This document shows positions 37,043-45,604 of a DNA stretch of 45,930 bases, in pieces; the stretch's first letter is position 1, and each line of letters opens with the position of its first letter. Location: positions 4,258,209 through 4,304,138 of the forward strand of contig NZ_CP063311.1 of the NCBI RefSeq assembly GCF_015245355.1, written 5' to 3'. Under the pieces are notes generated by a model. That model had not been told where the DNA came from. It did no database searches and saw only the letters and a program-made list of their open reading frames with translations. Position numbers and translations under genes: made by a program. This DNA comes from Anabaenopsis elenkinii CCIBt3563 (GTDB lineage Bacteria > Cyanobacteriota > Cyanobacteriia > Cyanobacteriales > Nostocaceae).

Positions 37043-37972
37043 TTAGGACTCAACTCGGCGGCGGAGAATTTGCACTAAGGTAGTAAATGTCGGCGGTGGG
37101 GTGGCGGTGACGGAGATCCACTCCTGAGAAACTGGATGTTGTAACTTGAGTCGCCAAGCGTGGAGTGCTTGACCAGGTAAGTTGACCCCCAGAGAACGAC
37201 CAGAACCATAAACTGGGTCGCCGACAATGGGATGACCTATCTGAGCGCTATGGACACGAATTTGATGGGTGCGCCCAGTTTCTAACTGAAAATGGATTAA
37301 TGTATAGTTACCCAAGCGTTCTGCTATTTGCCAATGAGTAATAGCAGACCTACCCCCTTTTTCTGTGGGGACAACCGCCATTTTCTTTCTGTCTTGGGGG
37401 TGGCGACCAATGGGGAGGTCTATCATACCATCTGCGGTTTTCGGCGCGCCGTAAACCACACCTAAATATGAGCGTCGCGCAGTTTTAGCCTGGAGTTGTG
37501 CTTGCAAGCTGTGATAAGCAATATCAGTTTTGGCGATCGCGATCGCCCCCGTGGTGTCCTTATCTAAGCGATGGACAATTCCCGGACGTTGAACGCCGCC
37601 TATTCCCGGGAGATGGGGACAATGTGCTAACAAAGCATTCACCAAAGTACCATCAGGATGACCCGGAGCGGGATGGACAACTAAGCCAGCAGGTTTATTG
37701 AGGATTAGTAATTGGTCATCTTCATAGAGGATATCCAGGGGGATATCTTGGGCTTGGAGTTCTAGGGGGGTAACTTCTGGTATTTCTATACTAATGCGAT
37801 CGCCTGGTTTCACAGCAATTTTTTTAGTTGTGCATACCTGATGATTCAGTTGTACATTACCCTCGACAATTAATTGCTGGATGCGAGAACGAGATAACTC
37901 TGGTAATTCTTGGGACAGATAGCGGTCAAGACGTTCCCCAGCTGTTTCGACTTGTAAATTAAATGCGCTCAC
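37043..37972 (-). CDS. rluD: 23S rRNA pseudouridine synthase, RluD/RluA family
   Basis: 309 aa. An S4 RNA-binding domain (LDRYLSQELPELSRSRIQQL, residues 14-33) is followed by the RluA catalytic domain with GIVHRLDKDTTGAIAIAKT (catalytic Asp) and the ETGRTHQIRVH motif. It isomerises uridines, likely in helix 69 of 23S rRNA. The start is a GTG without a clear ribosome site; no upstream ATG is in frame. Transcription runs toward the cpc leader. Confidence 0.88.
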   Translation of the reverse strand: MSAFNLQVETAGERLDRYLSQELPELSRSRIQQLIVEGNVQLNHQVCTTKKIAVKPGDRISIEIPEVTPLELQAQDIPLDILYEDDQLLILNKPAGLVVHPAPGHPDGTLVNALLAHCPHLPGIGGVQRPGIVHRLDKDTTGAIAIAKTDIAYHSLQAQLQAKTARRSYLGVVYGAPKTADGMIDLPIGRHPQDRKKMAVVPTEKGGRSAITHWQIAERLGNYTLIHFQLETGRTHQIRVHSAQIGHPIVGDPVYGSGRSLGVNLPGQALHAWRLKLQHPVSQEWISVTATPPPTFTTLVQILRRRVES

Positions 37973-38003
37973 AATTGTTCATCATTCATTCCCTGTATCC
38001 CTG

Positions 38004-38114
38004 TGTGGATAACTATTAATTATAGCTCATGTGTGAATAACTATCGATTATGCCTCCCCCGTGTGGATAACCAGCGCCCAAACATCCCTAAGTATGAAAT
38101 AAAGTATGAAATAA
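38004..38114. promoter_or_regulatory. Cluster of three DnaA-box matches followed by two AT-rich 12-mers
   Basis: TGTGGATAA (38004-38012), TGTGAATAA (38032-38040) and TGTGGATAA (38062-38070) are, on the other strand, TTATCCACA, TTATTCACA and TTATCCACA, the bacterial DnaA box. All have the same orientation, with spacings of 28 and 30 bp. Next comes a tandem AGTATGAAATAA (38091-38102 and 38103-38114) and an ATATATAC stretch. The layout resembles an origin or DnaA-controlled site. No dnaA or dnaN is in the window. Confidence 0.6.
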
Positions 38115-38178
38115 TATATACAACTTACACACACAAACCCAGAGAGATCGCCCTAAATAAATGTCATAATTAAAACAA

Positions 38179-38234
38179 CCAGTCGGTTAAAAACCGACTT
38201 GAGCTTTCAGACTCTTAATTTATTCCCTGGCTAA
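38179..38234 (+). repeat. Double-hairpin repeat family, copy D
   Basis: CCAGTCGGTT-AAA-AACCGACT forms a perfect 8-bp stem, then GAGCTTTCAGAC and a tail CTTAATTTATTCCCTGGCT that reaches the stop codon of the Uma2 gene. The tail matches copy F at 3644-3700. In the minus direction it could also end Uma2 transcription. Confidence 0.7.
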
Positions 38235-39013
38235 AGTTCATCAGGATTTATGCCCATTGTCTGTAATTTGGCGAGTAATTCTTCCCTTCGTTGGCGCTCC
38301 TGTGCTAGTAATAATTCCGCAGTCTCTGCTCTTTGCTGGGCTTGTTGGGCTTCCTGCTGGGCTTGTTGGGCTAATTCACGGGCTGTAGGTAATATAACCC
38401 CCTCTAAAGTTGCCCACCTTACCCAGACTGCATTGGCTCCCCCAAATTCTCCCGCCCAACGCACTAGGGCTAAACCTAATTTTTGACTGATGAGCCTGTT
38501 TTGCTCATCGGGGATGATTGGTTCATAGCCATGATCTGTAATCATAAAACCAGCAAAATCACTGGGATTAAAAGGATCGTACCAAAAGTACTCTGGTACT
38601 CTGAGCCTGTTTTGGTATATTTCTTTTTTGTCAGTCTTATCTCGGGAAGCAGTGCTAGAGGATAGCAACTCTACCACCACATCTGGTCCTTTACCCTCTT
38701 CCCAAGTTACCCAACATTTGCGCTCTCCCTTGGGAACATCTAGTACAGCAAACATATCTGGACCACGAAAATCATGGTTTTTCAATTGATGGGGACTAAA
38801 GTAAACAAACATATTACCCCCCACAAAAGCATCTTTATCCCCTAACCAAGCAGCTAGGGGATCAACCAGCAAGTCCATTTGCAGTTTATGGCGATAGGTT
38901 TCCATGGGGATGCCGTCATCATACAGTAATTCATCCTGGGTGGGGGGATTGACAAAATCTGGCGGGGAGTCTGGTGTCGATTGATCTAGGTTTAGCAATG
39001 TCGATTCACTCAT
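38231..39013 (-). CDS. Uma2 family endonuclease-like protein
   Basis: 260 aa; AGGA lies 4-5 nt before the ATG. The Uma2 (DUF820) restriction-endonuclease-like fold covers about residues 30-210: FRGPDMFAVLDV supplies the Asp, and VVVELLSSSTASRDKTDKK carries the Glu-x-(Leu)/Lys region. FGGANAVWVRWA precedes a Gln/Ala-rich coiled coil (about 215-255, QQAQQEAQQAQQRAE). Uma2 proteins are expanded in cyanobacteria and of unknown role; a nuclease fold is expected but activity is unproven. It is flanked by repeat copies D and E in direct orientation. Confidence 0.85.
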   Translation of the reverse strand: MSESTLLNLDQSTPDSPPDFVNPPTQDELLYDDGIPMETYRHKLQMDLLVDPLAAWLGDKDAFVGGNMFVYFSPHQLKNHDFRGPDMFAVLDVPKGERKCWVTWEEGKGPDVVVELLSSSTASRDKTDKKEIYQNRLRVPEYFWYDPFNPSDFAGFMITDHGYEPIIPDEQNRLISQKLGLALVRWAGEFGGANAVWVRWATLEGVILPTARELAQQAQQEAQQAQQRAETAELLLAQERQRREELLAKLQTMGINPDEL

Positions 39014-39092
39014 ATTTCCTCCGATTGAATCCCGATGCTTACTAATTTACCAGTTCTCAGAGAAACCGATTCAGAACAACCCCCACCCGAAA

Positions 39093-39144
39093 CCAGTCGG
39101 TTGTTAACCAACTTAAGCTTTCAGACCTACCCTAGAGGGGTAGG
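39093..39144 (+). repeat. Double-hairpin repeat family, copy E
   Basis: CCAGTCGGTT-GTT-AACCAACT forms stem 1 with one C/A mismatch, then TAAGCTTTCAGAC, then stem 2 CCTACCCT-AG-AGGGGTAGG. It sits 21 bp past the stop of the small membrane protein gene. Confidence 0.65.
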
Positions 39145-39164
39145 TATTCTCGGACAAAATAGCC

Positions 39165-39374
39165 TTATTGGGGGCTAGTTCTCCAGTTAGTTGCTAGTCT
39201 CACAGCCCATATACTTAATGTGGAAGCAAGAATGACTGCTAACCATGACCCCCAAAAGGGAAAGGTAGCTGTACCAATGACAATTGACGAGTGATTAACT
39301 AGTCGGATAAAATGTGATATTGCTACTAAGGCAAAAATCACTGCTGAAGTTACCAAATATGCTTTACTAATCAT
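39165..39374 (-). CDS. Small two-helix membrane protein
   Basis: 69 aa from the ATG at 39374, which has GGGAGG 6 nt upstream; a longer in-frame reading to 39476 lacks such support. Two hydrophobic segments are seen: residues 5-23 (AYLVTSAVIFALVAISHFI) and about 40-60 (FWGSWLAVILASTLSIWAVR). No family is recognised with certainty; small cyanobacterial membrane proteins of this shape are usually uncharacterised. It lies between the FAD oxidoreductase and Uma2 genes, on the same strand as both. Confidence 0.7.
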   Translation of the reverse strand: MISKAYLVTSAVIFALVAISHFIRLVNHSSIVIGTATFPFWGSWLAVILASTLSIWAVRLATNWRTSPQ

Positions 39375-39580
39375 GAGCAGCCTCCCTTTGATTTTACTGA
39401 GGGATTGGGGGCTTTTAATTACAAGCCATACTTTTATTGTGCATATAGTCAAGGGGTTTAATTGGGAAATCAGCATATTTGCAACAAATATTCACCTGGT
39501 CTTTCTCTGGGTAAACCTTGATGGATTTGAAAAAATACCTGTTGCTGTTTATTGTTCATGTTGAATCAACTATGGCAAAA

Positions 39581-40795
39581 CTAGACTTTTAAACATACCT
39601 GGGTGATTCCGTCGCGCATTTGAATTTGTCGCCTTAACCATAACTGTTTGACTATTTTACCCATGAATGGGGTTTGCACTAGGAGCGATCGCAATAGGGG
39701 ATACTTGCGCAATTTCTCCCCCTGGGCTGCTTCTTGTAACTGGAGTCGCTGGATACCAATAATTTCCGGCTGGCGTTCTGCCTGAATCTGTGATAAGATG
39801 ACATCAATCTGATCATGTTCAGCATTTGCTTGTAATAGTGGCACAAGATAATTAGCTGCAACAATCACATCACGTAATGCCACATTGATACCTTGAGCGC
39901 GCACAGGGGACATAGGATGAGCCGCATCACCCAGCAACAGTAACCCTGGTATATACCACTGGGGACAATTCCCCACCACCACAGATAGTTTTATGGGAGA
40001 TGTAATACTTGCACTGTGATGGCGAAAATGTTCTGCTAACCATGGGGGAGAGAGGGAGGCGAAAACTTCCGCCCAAGGCTGTTTATAGTCTGTGGGTTCA
40101 TTGGGGGATATTACCCAGCCTAAATGTAATTTATCGGACTCCGCACCATGAAAAATGCTAAAAATGCGATCGCCATTAACAATAGTGCGAAACACATTAT
40201 CAGCAGCAGATTCAGGACTAGCAGCTAATTTAAACCAGAGAATATCTATATTTTTGGGCTGACATACTAACTTTAGTCCTGCACATTGGCGGACAATGGA
40301 GTTACGACCATCAGCGCCAATGACTAAATCAGCAGTCAGTTCTCTTCCATCACTGAGTATAACACCGGTAACCCGTTGGTCATCTCTGCATAAATCTTTG
40401 ACAGCCACACCCGGTATAAATTCAAAGTTATCATAGGTTTGAGCTTCCCTAATCAAAGCTTGGAGTAAGGGAGGTTGGGACACTAATGTACAGGGTTGCT
40501 GTGACCCCATGGGTTCCTCTACCCGGAATAACTTTTTACCCCCAAGAATAAACTCCCAGGCCTTGAGGGGTCGATGGGGAATCTGTTGTATTAATTCTAA
40601 TAGTCCCATTTGGACGATCGCATCTAAGCCACTAGGCATTAAACCCTCACCGCGAAATACTCGCCCAAAGTCTTTTGCAGCTTCTATGAGTGTGACTGTC
40701 ACACCGCGTTTTACTAGGAGTAGAGCTAGAGTAGCGCCTGTTGGTCCTGCGCCCACAATTATAACTTTAACTTTTGTCATTAATTTACGCTTCAC
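39581..40795 (-). CDS. FAD-dependent monooxygenase/oxidoreductase (UbiH/PHBH-like)
   Basis: 404 aa from a GTG that overlaps the stop of the upstream gene (GTGA); an ATG five codons in (40780) would give 399 aa. The Rossmann FAD motif is IIVGAGPTGATLALLL, the second motif is VIGADGRNSIVRQ and the third is LLLGDAAHPMSPVRAQGIN. This is the aromatic-ring hydroxylase-like group (pfam01494). The substrate is unknown; the hydrophobic C-terminus could contact lipids or quinones. Overlap with the DUF499 ATPase gene implies translational coupling, an unusual pairing. Confidence 0.87.
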   Translation of the reverse strand: MKRKLMTKVKVIIVGAGPTGATLALLLVKRGVTVTLIEAAKDFGRVFRGEGLMPSGLDAIVQMGLLELIQQIPHRPLKAWEFILGGKKLFRVEEPMGSQQPCTLVSQPPLLQALIREAQTYDNFEFIPGVAVKDLCRDDQRVTGVILSDGRELTADLVIGADGRNSIVRQCAGLKLVCQPKNIDILWFKLAASPESAADNVFRTIVNGDRIFSIFHGAESDKLHLGWVISPNEPTDYKQPWAEVFASLSPPWLAEHFRHHSASITSPIKLSVVVGNCPQWYIPGLLLLGDAAHPMSPVRAQGINVALRDVIVAANYLVPLLQANAEHDQIDVILSQIQAERQPEIIGIQRLQLQEAAQGEKLRKYPLLRSLLVQTPFMGKIVKQLWLRRQIQMRDGITQVCLKV

Positions 40796-43644
40796 CCTCC
40801 CATAGTGATATCAGTCTCAATATGATCATTCAAACCTAACTCAGCTAGTGCAACTTGGGTTTCTTGGATTTTTTCGGGTGTCAATTCTCCCTCGACTACA
40901 AACTCTACTTTTAATGTCATTTTCAGCTTTGGATCAGCAGTAAATTTACTAATCGCCTTAGTATAAAAACTCATATATTTTCCGTTGGGAACTTCACCAC
41001 TCCACTTTAATAATTTTGGTAAAATAACTGGTGCAGCGGCTATTGTTTCTGGTTTATCCTTGGGTAAATTAGTATTATTGCTTACATAGGGTATGGGAGC
41101 CTCCGCCACAGTGTTAGTGAGACTGGTGATATTAACTGGGGTATTGGTAGTAGGTTCCTGGGTTGGTGTTGATGGGTTTTGAGCAACATCTAGGGCTGTT
41201 TGATAAGCTTGGACTGTTTCTTGGGTAATAATAAACATATCCTCGGAAATTTCCACATCCCTAGGGTTCAAGCTGGTTTGATAATGGAACGGGTCGTAAA
41301 TACCATTACTGGTTTTACCCACATAGGCTAAAGTCCCATTTTGAACCCCACGGGCGATCGCATCTTTGAGACCATCACTATTTAACAGTCGGGGAAATAC
41401 CGGGGAAGCAAAAAAAGCATCCCGAAGCGCTTTAGTACTCCATTCTGTGAAAGCTGGGGGCCAATTTCTGACTAAAAAGCGGGGATTGATGGTATCAATT
41501 ATATCGTCACTTTGACGTAACTTATTAATAATTAACTTAACTAGTTTATCCGCTTGACTAGAGTTAACCTGTCCCAAATCAATTACACGGATTTGGTTAT
41601 TTTTATCTAATAAAGCCACATACTTATAAGCATTCCACACACACTCTTTTAAATTCACCTCGCATTTTTTGAGATTTTCTTGTAACTGACGGGTTTGATT
41701 TTCATCTAATTGTGTCTCCTCCTCCCGTATATCCTCCCAAGCGAGAATCTTTCTGGCTTCTTCTCGCATTTTCCCATCATTATCAGCGATCGCCCAAATG
41801 ATCCCACTCTTAAAGGTTCTATGGGATGTCCCACACTCCTTAGTCATAGATTTCACCATTTCCATGGTTTGGGTATTTTGCCGAGAATATTCTGGTGCTA
41901 ATATAACTAAACGTAAAACAGGACTATTGGCGATCGCGGCGGAACTTTCGGGAAATTGCACCAACTCTATACCCAATTCCGGGGTAAACACCTTTTTAAC
42001 TTCTGCTTTTACCCTGTCGGTGATTCGGGAAGTTTGAATATTAGCGCGACGGTCGGCGAGAATTTTATTTAAATTAGGTGAGAGACTAAAAGAATACCTA
42101 TTTTGCTCTATTGACAGATAATAACAACTGGTCGCCAGACTTTCCAGCACAGTTTCCACATTTCCAATATCTAAAGATGGTTCTGCCACAGCTAACCGAA
42201 TTTCTGGTACAGTAGACTCAGCCCGCATAATGCCACCATTAGACTCAAAAAATATGGTGGTTGTTACCTTCTGGTGTAGTCGTGCTTTTCTAATTTGCTC
42301 ATCAGCTTCTGCATCCAAACGCACCCCATGGGAATCCTTCCTCCCACAAATATCCGTAGTCACAATCCCTTCTAATCTACTTTCCCCTAATTGTTCCAAC
42401 AGTGCTGTACGGAAATTTGGGTCATCCAGGGGAGCAGTCCCTAAAGTAATTAACCCGTCACGGTGTGAGCCTTGATATCCTTTTTGATAAGCATGAGATA
42501 CCCACAAAGCTAGGAGTCTTAAAATTCCCCTAGTGCGTTGGAACCGGGGTAAAACTTGCCATTTACGCTCAAATACTGATAATACACAAGGGTGAAAAGG
42601 ATAGGTAGCATAAAAAGCCTCTCGCGGAGCATCTACCGGAAACCAGCTAGGTAATTGTTGACGGTGGTCTAATACCCAATCAGCATATTCATTACAAGTA
42701 TTCACCGCATCCTTGGGTAAGATAATTCTACCATCCGTAGTCACAGCCCGGCTATCCCACTCAAACAATCTTCTTCTAATAATTTCTGAGGTTTCCTCTG
42801 CTGCTGACATCATGATGGGTTTACCCACCCTATCCAGCATTTTCTTTAATCTTTGTTGGTCTCCCTCATCGTCAGCGGTGTATTCCATTTCCGAAGCGGG
42901 AATAGAAACCACTAACACCACATTATCTAAACCTCTGGCAGTTTCCGACAATGCTTGAATAAAATTGTATAAGCTGTTATGATAACCCTTACGACGGTAA
43001 GTACTCGCATAATTAAGAACTTCATCCATTAAAATCAAACAGGGTCGATCTTTAGGCAGAAATTGTTTAATCACATCCCCCTTGGGTTCGATAAATTCCC
43101 CTTCGTGTTGTGCCAATATAGCTAGTGCAGACTCACCACCTAACTGATAGGCAATTTCTCCCCATGGTGTTTTGCGTAATGGTGTACCATCCTGGCCACC
43201 ACGTCCATTAATAGAATCAAATTCAGTCCCCACAAATACAGCTACTGCTGCTGGGGGAACGGAGGGTACACCTGCTGCTTGTAAGATTTTTTTTACCCCA
43301 GTCCAATGTTCCGCATCAGCCCCACCCCGGGCCAGGTGATATAATAAGGTGAGGGCGTGGGTTTTACCGCCACCGAATTGGGTAGAAAGGTTGAAAACAG
43401 CAGAGGTTTGGGTTTTTTCCCCAGATAAACGCCGCACAACTTGGGCTGCAAACTCAGTTAAATATTTAGTTAAATAGGTACGGTCAAAAAATCTAGCTGG
43501 TTGTTGATAATCATCAGGTGCTGTTTTATTCCTCACCTGGTCTAAATGTACTGCAAATTCCGCAGCATCTAAGGGTTTACCTTCCCGTAGGTCTTCCCGG
43601 GGTGTAAGTCCATCGATTTTATACCAAGGTTTAATATTTGCCAT
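40792..43644 (-). CDS. DUF499 family AAA-type ATPase
   Basis: 950 aa from the ATG at 43644 (an earlier TTG at 43698 is not supported). Residues 79-97 hold Walker A (NLSTQFGGGKTHAL) and 201-208 Walker B (CLILMDEV). The long middle (RFQRTRGILRLLALWVSHAY, the ADEQIRKARLHQKV block) is typical of DUF499 proteins. A disordered Thr/Pro-rich linker lies near 830-880. The C-terminal about 70 residues form a small alpha/beta domain ending DITMGG. DUF499 ATPases are related to PglY/BrxC of BREX defence and often accompany a DUF1156 methylase; that partner is absent here. It is therefore an orphan, coupled by a 4-nt overlap to the FAD oxidoreductase gene. Confidence 0.85.
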   Translation of the reverse strand: MANIKPWYKIDGLTPREDLREGKPLDAAEFAVHLDQVRNKTAPDDYQQPARFFDRTYLTKYLTEFAAQVVRRLSGEKTQTSAVFNLSTQFGGGKTHALTLLYHLARGGADAEHWTGVKKILQAAGVPSVPPAAVAVFVGTEFDSINGRGGQDGTPLRKTPWGEIAYQLGGESALAILAQHEGEFIEPKGDVIKQFLPKDRPCLILMDEVLNYASTYRRKGYHNSLYNFIQALSETARGLDNVVLVVSIPASEMEYTADDEGDQQRLKKMLDRVGKPIMMSAAEETSEIIRRRLFEWDSRAVTTDGRIILPKDAVNTCNEYADWVLDHRQQLPSWFPVDAPREAFYATYPFHPCVLSVFERKWQVLPRFQRTRGILRLLALWVSHAYQKGYQGSHRDGLITLGTAPLDDPNFRTALLEQLGESRLEGIVTTDICGRKDSHGVRLDAEADEQIRKARLHQKVTTTIFFESNGGIMRAESTVPEIRLAVAEPSLDIGNVETVLESLATSCYYLSIEQNRYSFSLSPNLNKILADRRANIQTSRITDRVKAEVKKVFTPELGIELVQFPESSAAIANSPVLRLVILAPEYSRQNTQTMEMVKSMTKECGTSHRTFKSGIIWAIADNDGKMREEARKILAWEDIREEETQLDENQTRQLQENLKKCEVNLKECVWNAYKYVALLDKNNQIRVIDLGQVNSSQADKLVKLIINKLRQSDDIIDTINPRFLVRNWPPAFTEWSTKALRDAFFASPVFPRLLNSDGLKDAIARGVQNGTLAYVGKTSNGIYDPFHYQTSLNPRDVEISEDMFIITQETVQAYQTALDVAQNPSTPTQEPTTNTPVNITSLTNTVAEAPIPYVSNNTNLPKDKPETIAAAPVILPKLLKWSGEVPNGKYMSFYTKAISKFTADPKLKMTLKVEFVVEGELTPEKIQETQVALAELGLNDHIETDITMGG

Positions 43645-43700
43645 AATTTTACAAGTTGTTTTATAAGTTTTTCCGGGGGAAGAGGGAGAAACAATCAAAT

Positions 43701-43744
43701 CCAGTCCCCTCCTCTCTTGAGGGGAGGGTTAGGGTGGGGTCAAA
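43701..43744 (+). repeat. C/G-rich palindromic dispersed repeat
   Basis: CCCCTC/GAGGGG stem, then GGGTTAGGGTGGGGTCAAA. An inverted copy is at 45867-45909. It lies in the 253-bp gap between the DUF499 and AAA-nuclease genes. Confidence 0.7.
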
Positions 43745-43867
43745 CAATATTTGATACACTAATCATAACTTCTTACTCCCCTGATCAGGGGGGAAACAAT
43801 CAAATCAATACTAGCTCTTACCTTAAAGTAGCATAAATAATATTATACAATTTTCCTACGGGTAACA

Positions 43868-43888
43868 GTCAACAGTCAACAGTCAACA
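43868..43888. repeat. Short (GTCAACA)3 array
   Basis: Three exact heptamers preceded by a degenerate GTAACA, 10 bp past the stop codon of the AAA-nuclease gene. It is the same unit as the 19-copy array at 3941-4073. Confidence 0.85.
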
Positions 43889-43897
43889 AATCCAAAC

Positions 43898-45454
43898 CTA
43901 CCCCCGAATGACTGTGATATTTCTTCCCTGGGGACTGCGGGCTATTTCCGTAGTAGTGCGATCGCTGATGGGGGGTAAATCCGGGCGACGGTCAAATATT
44001 ACTAACCATCCTGTATCTAGATTGAGTCCTGATAAATATTTATCTAGTTGTATTAATCCTTGGGGTAAGGGGTCGGGTTTACCATGCTTCCATACCTTTA
44101 ATTCCATCCCTAAGACCACATCCCCATACCTTAAACATATATCCATCCTCCCGGAGCCTATGGCGTATTCCCGTTCTAAGCTCCCACCACCATTAACCAC
44201 ACGGTGTAAAAATGCCATTAATACTAAGTGGGGGGCTATTTCTGGGTAAGGGGTACTTTTAAATAATGGTTCCCCATGTTGTCGCCAAAAGTCTAAGAAT
44301 GAATTTAACAATGCTATTGCATCCAGTTTGCCAGTATATGTTAACCAGGTGGGTTGAATCATCGGTAAACTATCTTGAGTTCCCTGGGATAACACCTTGG
44401 GGATGACCTCTTGATAAATGGGGTTAGCTACCTTTAACCCACCCTCTTTACTGCGAATCACTAAGCCTAAATCTAACAGATAACGGCGATCGTCTTCCGG
44501 GGTGTTGGGTAATTCTTCCCCAGCTAAGATGGGTTCTATGATTGCTTTTACCCTATCTTCTCGCAGTCGTTCTGCTAAACTATCTAGGTGGGTGTCTTGC
44601 CTTTGAATTAAGATATCTTTGGCTTGATTGATTAAATCTACCGTGATGGGGATATTCACATCTTCTGCTAAATACTCCGTAACTTGACGGGCGATCGCAT
44701 TAACTAACCAAGGTTGACCCTGGGTTAAATAGTAGGCGTGGTGAATGGCTTCGGGGGTGAAAATTTGCCCCGTGGCTTGGGTGTGTTGTTCGTATAGAAT
44801 TTTTACCTCTTCCAACGTAAAATTATTTAAAGTTATAGATTCTACCTTGATATTAAAGGGGCTAGAGGTATTTAACCTGTCACTACCACCAGAAGCTACC
44901 TTGTAATCACGGACATCCCGCATCCCAATTAAGGCTACACATTGGGGGAAACCCTGGGGACGACTGGGATAACCGGAGCGTAATTGTCGCAGTACAGACA
45001 TGAGAGTTTCATCACTTAAAGCGTCAATTTCATCTAAAAATACTACCAGGGGATGGGGAGAACTACCAGCCCAAATACTGAGAACTGTTTGTAAATCTAA
45101 CTGGGTAATTCCCGTTTCTTCCTTAATTTGATTAATATGTGGTAAGGGTAACTTCAAAAACCGGATCTGATTCTGCCAGTGATTTAAAATACTACTTTGC
45201 GCCGCCAGGGGGTCATGGGGAAATACTGCGCCCACTTCTAAGGATAGTAAGACGGCGGTGTACTTACCACTAGCTGTTAATTCCTGTGCTAGGGTGAGCA
45301 TGGCAGTAGTTTTACCGGTTTGTCTGGGTGCATGGATGACAAAGTAATTCTCTTGCTCAATCAAGCGTTTTAACTCTGGTAACCGTTCACTGGTGGGTAG
45401 GGTATAGTGAATATTTGGCTTACAAGGGCCAGCGGTGTTAAACCATTTAGTCAT
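43898..45454 (-). CDS. AAA ATPase fused to a C-terminal PD-(D/E)XK nuclease-like domain
   Basis: 518 aa from an ATG. Walker A is HAPRQTGKTT (residues 41-50) and Walker B is LVVFLDEID (136-144). A sensor/winged region follows (LTQGQPWLVNAIARQV, about 255-270). The C-terminal about 110 residues hold RMDICLRYGDVVLGMELKVWK, a D...ExK arrangement of the PD-(D/E)XK fold. Proteins of this shape are widespread in cyanobacteria and resemble defence or selfish-element ATPases. The role is unknown; an ATP-dependent nuclease is inferred. It is on the same strand as the DUF499 gene, 253 bp upstream of it, with repeats between. Confidence 0.8.
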   Translation of the reverse strand: MTKWFNTAGPCKPNIHYTLPTSERLPELKRLIEQENYFVIHAPRQTGKTTAMLTLAQELTASGKYTAVLLSLEVGAVFPHDPLAAQSSILNHWQNQIRFLKLPLPHINQIKEETGITQLDLQTVLSIWAGSSPHPLVVFLDEIDALSDETLMSVLRQLRSGYPSRPQGFPQCVALIGMRDVRDYKVASGGSDRLNTSSPFNIKVESITLNNFTLEEVKILYEQHTQATGQIFTPEAIHHAYYLTQGQPWLVNAIARQVTEYLAEDVNIPITVDLINQAKDILIQRQDTHLDSLAERLREDRVKAIIEPILAGEELPNTPEDDRRYLLDLGLVIRSKEGGLKVANPIYQEVIPKVLSQGTQDSLPMIQPTWLTYTGKLDAIALLNSFLDFWRQHGEPLFKSTPYPEIAPHLVLMAFLHRVVNGGGSLEREYAIGSGRMDICLRYGDVVLGMELKVWKHGKPDPLPQGLIQLDKYLSGLNLDTGWLVIFDRRPDLPPISDRTTTEIARSPQGRNITVIRG

Positions 45455-45507
45455 AAAAGTTTAGGTATAGGTTGATTTGATTATAACTTCTATGATTGTT
45501 GGCGGTT

Positions 45508-45604
45508 GACGGGTCAGGGTTTAAGAGCTAGGAGCACGGGGAGCCAGGGGTTAGAAACCCCTGTCTCATAGCTTAAGTCGGATGAATCCGACTCGGTGTT
45601 AACT
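45508..45604 (-). repeat. Double-hairpin repeat family, copy C (inverted long form)
   Basis: The reverse complement matches copies A/B across about 93 bp with roughly ten differences. It shares stem 1 with AGTCGGAT/ATCCGACT, TATGAGACAGGGGTTTC, stem 2 AGGGGTT/AACCCCT and the end CCCTGACCCGTCAAC. GTCAAC heptamers flank it here too. It lies upstream of the AAA-nuclease gene. Confidence 0.85.

Noticed and set aside
39375..39476. 34-residue N-terminal extension of the small membrane protein
   Set aside because: The internal ATG at 39374 has a strong GGGAGG at proper spacing.
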